A stretch of DNA of 6,067 nucleotides from contig WJLP01000081.1 in NCBI GenBank assembly GCA_014728435.1, positions 1 through 6,067 of the forward strand, in the 5' to 3' direction. A program made the position numbers and the translations under genes. The stretch is from Candidatus Uhrbacteria bacterium. GTDB lineage: Bacteria; Patescibacteriota; Patescibacteriia; 2-12-FULL-60-25. The notes beneath the pieces were generated by a model, which searched no databases, had not been told where the DNA came from, and was given only the letters and a program-made list of their open reading frames with translations. This document shows, in pieces, positions 1 to 4,663 of the stretch (position 1 is the stretch's first letter; every line of letters begins with the position of its first letter).

Positions 1-705
1 CACCGGAATCTTACGCTCCGCCTCATTCACAAACACAACACCCACCACGGTTAAAACGCCAACAGCCACATAAGCCGCCACCGACAACCACTGCGAAGAG
101 TCATAAGTCGCGAAAAATTGTGACGCGGATTGCGGCAAGCTTGCCAAAATACCGGCAAAAATCATCATGGAAATACCGTTGCCAACTTTTTTCTCGGAGA
201 TAAGTTCACCCATCCACATTAAAAAGATCGTACCCGCGGTCACGGTCGTAATAAGCGCCACCAAGTAAAAAATTGAAGTATCGGTCAAAATCTGCATCTG
301 CGACTGGCGCAATAATGAAATCAAAGCAAATGACTGCAACACCGCAAGCGGCACGGTCAGCCATCTGGTCCATTTTTGAATTTTCTTCTGCCCCTGCTCG
401 CCTTCCTTCTGAATCTCTTCCAATTTTGGCACGATCATCACCAACAACTGAAAGATAATGCTCGATGTAATGTAAGGCGCCACACCAAGAGCCACCACGG
501 AAAAATTACTTATCGTGCCTCCGGAAAACAAACTCAACATCCCCAAAACCTCATTCGCGTCAAAAAACTGCCTGAGCGCAACCAAATCAACACCCGGCAA
601 AGGAATATGCGCCGTGATTCTGAAGAGAATCATCATGGCCAGCACAAACAACAGCCCGTTGCGCACCTCTTTAACTTTCCAAGCTCTTAGTAATTTATCC
701 CACAT
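1..705 (-). CDS. secY: Protein translocase subunit SecY, N-terminal 235 residues (cut by window edge)
   Basis: SecY is the pore-forming subunit of the SecYEG channel in the inner membrane, which passes unfolded proteins from SecA or the ribosome. Translation from the ATG at 705 begins MWDKLLRAWKVKEVR, the usual SecY opening. The first membrane helix follows near residues 17-37. The plug/TM2 region, with ALGVAPYITSSIIFQLL, is at about 72-88. A charged cytoplasmic loop lies at about 93-114, and further hydrophobic segments at about 115-133, 146-167, 177-197 and 206-226. The signature GNGISMMIFAGI is at 175-186. The window ends just after EAERKIPV, the start of the cytoplasmic loop between TM6 and TM7, so roughly half of a 430-residue protein is missing. 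An out-of-frame ATG at 710 was not chosen. The gene stands 284 bases after rplO, unusually far for this operon, and may have its own promoter. Identification is secure. Confidence 0.97.
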   Translation of the reverse strand, partial: MWDKLLRAWKVKEVRNGLLFVLAMMILFRITAHIPLPGVDLVALRQFFDANEVLGMLSLFSGGTISNFSVVALGVAPYITSSIIFQLLVMIVPKLEEIQKEGEQGQKKIQKWTRWLTVPLAVLQSFALISLLRQSQMQILTDTSIFYLVALITTVTAGTIFLMWMGELISEKKVGNGISMMIFAGILASLPQSASQFFATYDSSQWLSVAAYVAVGVLTVVGVVFVNEAERKIPV

Positions 706-712
706 ATCATCT

Positions 713-740
713 CAATTATGAATTAGAAATTATGAATTTC
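713..740 (-). repeat. Degenerate heptamer tandem repeat, NTAATTN family, in the secY leader
   Basis: Four consecutive 7-base units read on the minus strand from 740 to 713: GAAATTC, then ATAATTT, CTAATTC and ATAATTG. The shared core is (T/A)AATT. The array stops 7 bases before the secY start codon. It belongs to the same 7-base-period pattern seen in the other long spacers of this window, but its sequence family is different. AT-rich sequence makes chance periodicity easier here than in the other arrays. Confidence 0.6.
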
Positions 741-757
741 GACTCCCACCAACTCCC

Positions 758-786
758 ATTATAGACCCAAAGTCCCTTGCCTCCAA
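758..786 (-). promoter_or_regulatory. Candidate sigma70-type promoter for secY
   Basis: On the minus strand a perfect TATAAT lies at 763-758. It is preceded, after a 17-base spacer, by TTGGAG at 786-781, which keeps the TTG of the -35 consensus but matches only 3 of 6 positions. Transcription would begin near 751-752 and give a leader of about 46 bases before the secY ATG at 705. The leader would include the AT-rich heptamer repeat at 713-740. The position makes sense, since the spacer separates secY from the ribosomal genes. A perfect -10 hexamer can occur by chance, however, and the -35 is weak. Confidence 0.35.
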
Positions 787-838
787 ACTTGCAATAGCAA
801 TCTCCTAATCCGTACATCCAACCCACAATCACCCCAGG

Positions 839-851
839 CGACCTTCGGTCG
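839..851 (-). other. Small 5-3-5 hairpin
   Basis: On the minus strand CGACC, loop GAA, GGTCG forms a perfect 5-base-pair stem with a three-base loop. It lies just beyond the heptamer array on the secY side. The flanking bases do not extend the stem, and no T-run follows. Its design (three-base loop, GC-rich stem) resembles the 6-3-6 hairpins at 893-922 and 951-980, so it may be a diverged relative. That link is inference. Confidence 0.4.
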
Positions 852-857
852 TAGTGG

Positions 858-892
858 TAAGTTCATTATTCAGAGTTCAGAGTTCGTAGTTC
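858..892 (-). repeat. Heptamer tandem repeat, GAACTNN family (five units)
   Basis: Reading the minus strand from 892 to 858 gives five contiguous 7-base units, four of which start GAACT: GAACTAC, GAACTCT twice, and GAACTTA. The fourth unit in order is a GAATAAT variant. The array starts directly after hairpin module copy 1 (893-922), with no base in between. Confidence 0.85.
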
Positions 893-922
893 TGCGCCAT
901 GGGCACATCCGCCTCTGGCGGA
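893..922 (-). repeat. Double-hairpin module, copy 1
   Basis: This 30-base module consists of two back-to-back 15-base hairpins on the minus strand. The first, 922-908, is TCCGCC-AGA-GGCGGA, a perfect 6-3-6. The second, 907-893, is TGTGCC-CAT-GGCGCA, which pairs fully in RNA if one G-U pair is allowed. It differs from copy 2 (951-980) at two positions: one changes a C-G pair to U-G, and the other is in the loop. It sits inside the GAACTNN heptamer array. Confidence 0.85.
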
Positions 923-950
923 GATGTTCAAAGTTCATAGTTCGTAGTTC
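923..950 (-). repeat. Heptamer tandem repeat, GAACTNN family (four units)
   Basis: Four contiguous minus-strand heptamers from 950 to 923 (GAACTAC, GAACTAT, GAACTTT, GAACATC) exactly fill the space between the two hairpin modules. A further GAACATC lies at 987-981, before hairpin module copy 2 and just after the rplO stop. The 58-base spacing between module copies equals one 30-base module plus four heptamers, so the array behaves as one composite repeat. The 56-base stretches 874-929 and 932-987 match at 53 positions. Confidence 0.88.
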
Positions 951-980
951 TGCGCCATAGGCGCATCCGCCTCTGGCGGA
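951..980 (-). repeat. Double-hairpin module, copy 2
   Basis: Two adjacent 15-base hairpins on the minus strand: 980-966 is TCCGCC-AGA-GGCGGA and 965-951 is TGCGCC-TAT-GGCGCA, both perfect 6-3-6 stems. The two hairpins are themselves related. They differ at the second stem pair (C-G against G-C, a pair-preserving double change) and in the loop. The module begins 10 bases after the rplO stop codon. With no T-tract it is not a standard terminator. It could stall RNA decay or polymerase, or be part of a dispersed repeat. Confidence 0.88.
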
Positions 981-989
981 GATGTTCGA

Positions 990-1427
990 TCAGTCAATAG
1001 AGCCTCCGGCTTTTTCAATTGCGTCTTTTGCTGTTGCGGAAACTTTAACACCTTTAAGATTAAGCGCCCGGCTAACCTCTCCGCCCAAAACCACCTTGGC
1101 GGCTTTTGCTGACTTGGAAACCAACTTCTTATTTTTCAAAGACTCCAAACTGACAACCTCATTGGCTTTAAAATTATCCACGAGCTTTCCGGTGGTTACG
1201 GTTTCGGGTTTCGAATGCCCTGATGTAAAGCCACGTTTTTTGGGAAAAGCCAAAAACATCTCCCTAAGCCCCTTAAGCTTAAGCTTGTTACGGCCGCCCG
1301 AACGCGCGCGCTGGCCTTTTGTGCCGCGCCCCGAGGTTTTGCCTTTACCCGACGCATCGCCGCGCCCGACTCTTTTTACGGTAGTCCTGGCGCCTTCCGC
1401 CGGTTGTAGGTTATGTTTCTCAATCAT
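990..1427 (-). CDS. rplO: Large subunit ribosomal protein L15 (uL15)
   Basis: L15 is a 50S assembly protein that binds 23S rRNA through a long basic N-terminal extension. The product has 145 residues, the usual family size. The Gly/Arg/Lys-rich N-terminal part, with VGRGDASGKGKTSGRGTKGQ at 20-39 and ARSGG following, is the L15 signature. KKRGF at 63-67 matches the conserved segment before the globular domain. The C-terminal domain ends AIEKAGGSID, close to the usual AGG-containing end. The ATG at 1427 is preceded by an A-rich stretch without a Shine-Dalgarno sequence. The gene ends in TGA (992-990), which must be a true stop because the protein is full length there. It normally follows rpmD; here it follows rpsE directly, after a 120-base spacer. 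Confidence 0.98.
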   Translation of the reverse strand: MIEKHNLQPAEGARTTVKRVGRGDASGKGKTSGRGTKGQRARSGGRNKLKLKGLREMFLAFPKKRGFTSGHSKPETVTTGKLVDNFKANEVVSLESLKNKKLVSKSAKAAKVVLGGEVSRALNLKGVKVSATAKDAIEKAGGSID

Positions 1428-1547
1428 ACTTTTTTATTATGTCCCGCGTCCAACGTCCGGTGTCCCACGTCATCAATTGGAACGATTGGGACGCCCGCCA
1501 ACCAAAGCCTTGGCAAAGGTTGAAGCGACGCTCGACGTAAAACTATT
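1428..1547. other. rpsE-rplO spacer where rpmD (L30) would normally lie
   Basis: This is a 120-base non-coding gap between the S5 stop and the L15 start. In most bacteria rpmD, about 60 codons, occupies this position. The gap is too short for it, and its minus-strand translation shows no L30-like segment. The half nearer rplO holds a GACNNNG heptamer array (1437-1471), followed by an A-rich run just before the rplO ATG. I see no feature I can name in the half nearer rpsE (1472-1547). Confidence 0.85.
1437..1471 (-). repeat. Heptamer tandem repeat, GACNNNG family (five units)
   Basis: From 1471 down to 1437 the minus strand carries five consecutive 7-base units that all begin GAC: GACGTGG, GACACCG, GACGTTG, GACGCGG and a diverged GACATAA. 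The array ends 9 bases before the rplO start codon. It has the same period as the arrays at 713-740, 858-987 and 4615-4663 but an unrelated GC-rich sequence. Confidence 0.8.
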
Positions 1548-2285
1548 CTATTTCTTAAGATCTTGTTCTTTAGTATCAGCTTGCGATTTTGCCTCTTCTT
1601 TAGGTTTCTTTTCCGGAGCTTTCAAGCTGGACAGAGCCTCGAAGACTGCTTTAACATTACTCACTTTATTTGTAGTTCCCAAAATCTTGGCTGTAATATT
1701 GGGAATACCGGCCAGCTCCAAAGTGGTACGAACCGCGCCACCGGCTTTAACACCCGTACCTTTGGGAGCGGGTTTCATAACTATTTCGGCCGCGCCATGC
1801 TTTATACGCACCGGATGCGGAATTGTTTCATTAACGATCGGCACGTTAAGCAATGATTTGCGCGCGCGATTCGTTGCTTTGCTCATGGCCGACTGCACAT
1901 CCACCCCCTTGGCCATGCCAAAACCCACACGTCCCTTATGATTGCCGATCACGGCCAAAACCCTAAAACGCATACGCTTACCGCCTTTGGTAACGCGCGT
2001 CACGCGGGAAATCTCGATATTCTTTTCCTCATAATCCGATTCAGCCGGCACATCGGGTTTAGGCCCTCTGCGATCTCTGCCGCGTCCGCCCGGCCTTCCG
2101 CCCTTGCCGCCGCGCTTGCCCTTAAACTGACCGCCGCGGCCTTGATCCTTTTTACTATCCGAAGTCTTATCCTGTTTTTCAGGGGCTTTATCCGCCTCTT
2201 TGGGCTGGTCTGTTTCGGCTTGGGTATTGGCCTTATCTTTAACCGCTTCTTCTTGCGGTTGTTGTTTTGTTACCTCTTCAGTCAT
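1548..2285 (-). CDS. rpsE: Small subunit ribosomal protein S5 (uS5) with long charged and RG-rich N-terminal extension
   Basis: S5 sits at the 30S mRNA entry side and helps decoding accuracy and mRNA unwinding. At 245 residues it is about 80 longer than the common size. The canonical N-terminal dsRBD-like domain starts near residue 88, with VTRVTKGGKRMRFRVLAVIG at 95-114 and GRVGFGMAKG at 118-127. The C-terminal domain runs to about 222, with HGAAEIVMKPAPKGTGVKAG at 163-182. Before this lies an extension: residues 1-48 are rich in Glu, Gln, Lys and Asp, and 49-74 are a Gly/Arg/Lys-rich block with RGG-like repeats. A Lys/Glu-rich tail covers about 224-245. The ATG at 2285 follows rplR by 10 bases and fits the tight spacing. 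An internal start would leave a gap of over 200 bases, so the extension is probably real. S5 identity is secure. Confidence 0.97.
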   Translation of the reverse strand: MTEEVTKQQPQEEAVKDKANTQAETDQPKEADKAPEKQDKTSDSKKDQGRGGQFKGKRGGKGGRPGGRGRDRRGPKPDVPAESDYEEKNIEISRVTRVTKGGKRMRFRVLAVIGNHKGRVGFGMAKGVDVQSAMSKATNRARKSLLNVPIVNETIPHPVRIKHGAAEIVMKPAPKGTGVKAGGAVRTTLELAGIPNITAKILGTTNKVSNVKAVFEALSSLKAPEKKPKEEAKSQADTKEQDLKK

Positions 2286-2295
2286 AATAATTTAT

Positions 2296-2652
2296 TTAAA
2301 AATCTAAACCTCCCTCGCGAGCACCATCAGCCACGGCTTTAACTCTGCCATGATACCTTTTATCCCTGCGGTCAAAAACAACCTTGTTAATTTTTGCCGC
2401 TTTGGCGCGCTCCGCAACCAACTTGCCCAATTCATGCGCCTGTTCAACCTTGGTGCCTTTCTTGTTTTTCAATTCCGTATCTGAAGCCGAAACCAAAGTT
2501 TTTTGAGCCTGGTCATCTATTACCTGTACCCTTATGTGCTTCAACGACCTAAAAACTGCCAAACGTGGTTTCTCGCTTGTACCGGTTACTTTGGCGCGTA
2601 CTCTTGCCGTGCGTCGTACGCGTTGCTCTTGTTTTGCCTTATTCTTATTCAT
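2296..2652 (-). CDS. rplR: Large subunit ribosomal protein L18 (uL18)
   Basis: L18 binds 5S rRNA with L5 and L25 and brings it into the central protuberance of the 50S subunit. The product has 118 residues, the normal size. Its basic N-terminus (RVRRTARVRAKVTGT) is followed by KPRLAVFRSLKHIRVQ at 29-44. The C-terminal signature FDRRDKRYHGRVKAVADG is at 93-110, before AREGGLDF. In the common form of this motif FDR is followed by Gly-Gly; here it is Arg-Asp. I chose the ATG at 2652. A TTG two codons upstream (2658) is also in frame and would add two residues, but it is a weaker start. No clear Shine-Dalgarno sequence is visible. It follows rplF by 8 bases. Confidence 0.97.
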   Translation of the reverse strand: MNKNKAKQEQRVRRTARVRAKVTGTSEKPRLAVFRSLKHIRVQVIDDQAQKTLVSASDTELKNKKGTKVEQAHELGKLVAERAKAAKINKVVFDRRDKRYHGRVKAVADGAREGGLDF

Positions 2653-2660
2653 ATACAATT

Positions 2661-3206
2661 TTATTTACCTGCCGTCTTGCCCGCCTTACGAATAATCACC
2701 TCATCCGAATAACGGATTCCTTTGCCTTTATAAGGTTCCGGCTTGCGGACTTTTCTAATCCTGGCGGCCGTCTCTCCCACCAATTGCTTATCGATACCGA
2801 TTAAAGTAAGCGTATTCTTATCAACCGCGGCTTCAACACTTTCCGGTAATTCATAGTTCACGGGATGTGAAAATCCAACTTCCATTTTTACATTTTTGTC
2901 CTGCACTTCAACGCGAAATCCCACGCCTTCAAATTCCAACGACTTGCTAAACGGAGTCACAACACCGGCCACCGCATTTGCGATTAATTGGCGTGTCAAC
3001 CCCCAAACCGCGCGCTCTTCGCCGTCCTCTTTATTGGCAACATCAACCGTAATTTGCTTCGCGGCAGTGTCAATGTTAACAATCGCTGATTTGGGAATAT
3101 GAATATCCAAAGCGCCTTTAGGGCCTTTCACGTTCATACTCCCTTCTTGGAGATTGCATTCCACTCCATCCGGAATGGTTATGGGTAATTTACCGATACG
3201 AGACAT
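2661..3206 (-). CDS. rplF: Large subunit ribosomal protein L6 (uL6)
   Basis: L6 lies near the sarcin-ricin loop of 23S rRNA, beside the factor-binding site of the 50S subunit. The product has 181 residues, within the typical 175-185 range. The first of two repeated L6 domains opens MSRIGKLPITIPDGV and carries VKGPKGAL at 26-33. The second contains FEGVGFRVEV at 92-101 and the family signature PEPYKGKGIRY at 156-166. The C-terminal RKAGKTAGK is standard. The ATG at 3206 lies 3 bases after the rpsH stop, so translation is probably coupled to it. No Shine-Dalgarno sequence is evident before the start. Confidence 0.98.
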   Translation of the reverse strand: MSRIGKLPITIPDGVECNLQEGSMNVKGPKGALDIHIPKSAIVNIDTAAKQITVDVANKEDGEERAVWGLTRQLIANAVAGVVTPFSKSLEFEGVGFRVEVQDKNVKMEVGFSHPVNYELPESVEAAVDKNTLTLIGIDKQLVGETAARIRKVRKPEPYKGKGIRYSDEVIIRKAGKTAGK

Positions 3207-3209
3207 AGT

Positions 3210-3602
3210 TTAATATACTTCACAAATAATTTCTCCGCCCAAACGCCTTTTACGAGCCGTCTTATTGGTCATGATTCCCGCCGAAGTGGAAACAATGGCT
3301 ATACCCATATCCGATAAAACGCGCGGCAATTCTGCGGATTTTTTATAAATCCTGCGGCCCGGGGTGGAAACGCGCTTAATGGATTGAATTTTAGGGCTCT
3401 TGCCTTCATAAACCAAGTCGCAGTGCAATGTTTTCTTGGAACCGTTTTCTTTAACATTGACATCCTTAAGATACCCCTCATCTTTGAGGATATTTGCAAT
3501 TGCAAGCTTAACCTTGCTTGAAGGCGCTTCGATGGAATCATGACCTGCGATCTGCGCATTGCGCAATCGGGTCAGAAAGTCGGAAATTGGATCAGTTATC
3601 AT
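3210..3602 (-). CDS. rpsH: Small subunit ribosomal protein S8 (uS8)
   Basis: S8 is a primary binder of the 16S rRNA central domain and, in Escherichia coli, the translational repressor of the spc operon. From the ATG at 3602 the product is 130 residues, the same length as the E. coli protein. It opens MITDPISDFLTRLRNAQ, the expected S8 start. The RNA-binding C-terminal region contains STSAGIMTNKTARKRRLGGE at 105-124 and ends ICEVY. The same frame is open up to an earlier start at 3644. That would overlap rpsN by 35 bases and add 14 unrelated residues, so I set it aside. The gap from rpsN is 7 bases. No S8-binding hairpin could be identified at the rplX-rplE junction, so autoregulation of the E. 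coli kind is not supported here. Confidence 0.97.
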   Translation of the reverse strand: MITDPISDFLTRLRNAQIAGHDSIEAPSSKVKLAIANILKDEGYLKDVNVKENGSKKTLHCDLVYEGKSPKIQSIKRVSTPGRRIYKKSAELPRVLSDMGIAIVSTSAGIMTNKTARKRRLGGEIICEVY

Positions 3603-3609
3603 ACATTTT

Positions 3610-3795
3610 TTACCAGCTTGATTTTTTAACACCGGGTAACTCACCTCGCAAAGCCAGTTCCCTAAAACAGATGCGGCATAAGCCGAAATCTCTCATATAA
3701 CCGTGCTTGCGCCCACAACGCCAGCACCTGTTGTGCGTGCGTGTGGAATATTTGGGTTTACGCCGTGCTTTGGCGATTTGATTCTCAGTTGCCAT
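3610..3795 (-). CDS. rpsN: Small subunit ribosomal protein S14, zinc-binding type (uS14)
   Basis: S14 binds the 16S rRNA 3' major domain in the 30S head. This 61-residue product is the short, zinc-binding form. Cys24, Cys27, Cys40 and Cys43 form a CxxC-x12-CxxC pair set, and RCWRCGRKHGYMRDFGLCRI (23-42) is the typical core. The C-terminal RELALRGELPGVKKSSW is also characteristic. The longer, zinc-free form of many proteobacteria has about 100 residues and lacks the cysteines. The ATG at 3795 follows the rplE stop by 3 bases. All four metal ligands are intact. Confidence 0.98.
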   Translation of the reverse strand: MATENQIAKARRKPKYSTRTHNRCWRCGRKHGYMRDFGLCRICFRELALRGELPGVKKSSW

Positions 3796-3798
3796 AGA

Positions 3799-4335
3799 TT
3801 ATTTTTGAAATGGAAATCCTAATTGTTTAAACAGTGCCAAACCTTTTTCATAGTCGCCCGCGTCGGTGGTTATTGTCACCTGAATACCGCAAACTCTCTC
3901 AACCTCATCCGGGCTGATTTCCGGAAACGGCAGATATTCTCTAAATCCCACCGAAAGGTTGCCCGTCTTATCAATAACTTTCGTCGAAATGCCCCTAAAA
4001 TCGGTTACGCGCGGAAAAGTAACATTTACCAGTTTCTCAAGAAATGACCACATCTTTTCTCCGCGCAATGTTACGTACTTGCCAACAACCATCCCATCCC
4101 TGATTTTAAAGCCGGAAATGGACTTTTTAGCCTTCGCGTCTACCGGCTTTTGACCCGTAACACGCGATAAAACATGCTCCACGGTTTCAATGAATTTTGA
4201 ATCCTTTTGCGCCGCTGGGATACCCACGGAAACCGTAACTTTAAGAACCTTGGGCACCGAATGCACATTGGTTGCGCCCAGCTCTTTTTGTAAAGCCGGA
4301 ACAATTTCTTTATTATAGCGTTCTCGTAAATTCAT
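3799..4335 (-). CDS. rplE: Large subunit ribosomal protein L5 (uL5)
   Basis: L5 carries 5S rRNA into the central protuberance of the 50S subunit and contacts S13 and P-site tRNA. The product has 178 residues, the standard length. LRERYNKEIVPALQKELG at 3-20 is the usual N-terminus. The middle contains GQKPVDAKAKKSISGFKIRD and the rRNA-contact stretch FPRVTDFRG. The C-terminus includes FPEI and VTITTDAGDYEKGLALFKQL and ends with GFPF at 173-176, the L5 hallmark. The ATG at 4335 follows rplX by 5 bases. The order rplX-rplE-rpsN-rpsH is the common bacterial one. Confidence 0.98.
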   Translation of the reverse strand: MNLRERYNKEIVPALQKELGATNVHSVPKVLKVTVSVGIPAAQKDSKFIETVEHVLSRVTGQKPVDAKAKKSISGFKIRDGMVVGKYVTLRGEKMWSFLEKLVNVTFPRVTDFRGISTKVIDKTGNLSVGFREYLPFPEISPDEVERVCGIQVTITTDAGDYEKGLALFKQLGFPFQK

Positions 4336-4340
4336 ATAAC

Positions 4341-4610
4341 TTATTCTTTGGCTCGTTTATCGTGGCGCACACGTTTGCCCGAAGCATCTTGCAGCATCAC
4401 ATTGGAGGCATTTATCGGCATAAAGAACTCAACCACCTGCCCCTTTTCACCGCGGCGCTGCGGGCGCAAATGGCGTTTGCATTTATTCACGCCGTCCACC
4501 ACAACTCTGCCCATAGCCGGAAACGCCTGCATGACTTTGCCGGTTTTGCCTTTATCTTTACCTGCGATTACTACGACCGTATCGCCTTTTTTTATTCTCA
4601 ACTTAGTCAT
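4341..4610 (-). CDS. rplX: Large subunit ribosomal protein L24 (uL24), short C-terminus
   Basis: L24 starts 50S assembly by binding the 5' end of 23S rRNA and lies near the exit tunnel. The KOW motif is clear: IKKGDTVVVIAGKDKGKTGK at 6-25, followed by VMQAFPAMGRVVVDGVNKCK. The loop KRHLRPQRRGEKGQVVEF and PINASNVML at 65-73 are conserved L24 elements. The chain stops at residue 89. Most homologues have about 100-105 residues, with a further GKPTRVG-like strand and a basic end after the SNV motif; here this is replaced by QDASGKRVRHDKRAKE. Only 5 bases separate the stop from rplE, so a frameshifted continuation is not hidden there. The start at 4610 follows a 53-base heptamer-repeat spacer with no Shine-Dalgarno sequence. 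Confidence 0.95.
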   Translation of the reverse strand: MTKLRIKKGDTVVVIAGKDKGKTGKVMQAFPAMGRVVVDGVNKCKRHLRPQRRGEKGQVVEFFMPINASNVMLQDASGKRVRHDKRAKE

Positions 4611-4614
4611 AACA

Positions 4615-4663
4615 TTGATAATAGGTGATTGATGATTGATTATTGATAATTGTTTATTGGTTA
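4615..4663 (-). repeat. Heptamer tandem repeat, NATCAAT family (seven units), filling the rplN-rplX gap
   Basis: The 53-base gap between the rplN stop and the rplX start is almost entirely a 7-base tandem array. Seven units read on the minus strand from 4663 to 4615, with consensus TAATCAA; examples are TAACCAA, TTATCAA and TCATCAA. One unit, TCACCTA, has diverged. The array starts at the base after the rplN TAA and ends 4 bases before the rplX ATG. All the other junctions from rplP through rpsE have 10 or fewer bases. Confidence 0.88.

Larger units (their letters stand above)
706..989. other. Long rplO-secY intergenic spacer
   Basis: This 284-base gap is the longest non-coding stretch in the window. 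From the rplO side (989) toward secY it holds three parts. First is a composite array of GAACTNN heptamers and paired hairpins (858-987). Second is a G-rich stretch on the minus strand (741-857), with a 13-base 5-3-5 hairpin at 839-851 and a candidate promoter at 758-786. Third is an AT-rich heptamer array (713-740). The only reading frame of note is 33 codons long (817 to 716) with no recognisable features. None of the hairpins is followed by a T-tract, so no intrinsic terminator is apparent. Confidence 0.85.

Noticed and set aside
716..817. A 33-codon minus-strand reading frame in the rplO-secY spacer
   Set aside because: It has no Shine-Dalgarno sequence or recognisable domain, its end lies in the AT-rich heptamer array, and it is rich in Gly and Trp as a G-rich non-coding strand would be.
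741..857. Continuation of the heptamer pattern through the G-rich part of the spacer
   Set aside because: One column shows mostly T when the sequence is cut in sevens, but the units share too little for a confident repeat call by eye.
893..980. Intrinsic terminator after rplO
   Set aside because: The GC-rich hairpins are followed by GAACTNN heptamers, not a T-tract, on the transcribed strand.
858..987. CRISPR array or tRNA-like element
   Set aside because: The spacing units are themselves repeats, not unique spacers, and no tRNA cloverleaf can be formed.
874..990. Read-through of the rplO TGA into the repeat region, as in a UGA=Gly code
   Set aside because: The frame stays open to another TGA in the array, but L15 already has its normal length and C-terminus at 990, and no gene here needs TGA as a sense codon.
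1437..1443. CATAAT as a -10 element for rplO
   Set aside because: It lies about 10 bases from the ATG, has no -35 at proper spacing, and is explained by the last heptamer unit plus the A-rich leader.
982..1941. A 319-codon open frame on the plus strand across rplO and part of rpsE
   Set aside because: It is antisense to two clearly identified ribosomal proteins, shows no recognisable domain, and is explained by the codon bias of the genes on the other strand.
2653..2658. A TTG start for rplR two codons upstream of the ATG
   Set aside because: It is possible but weaker than the ATG at 2652, and both give an L18 of normal size.
3603..3644. An earlier rpsH start at 3644 adding 14 residues
   Set aside because: The added residues do not match S8, the start would overlap rpsN by 35 bases, and the ATG at 3602 gives the exact canonical N-terminus and length.
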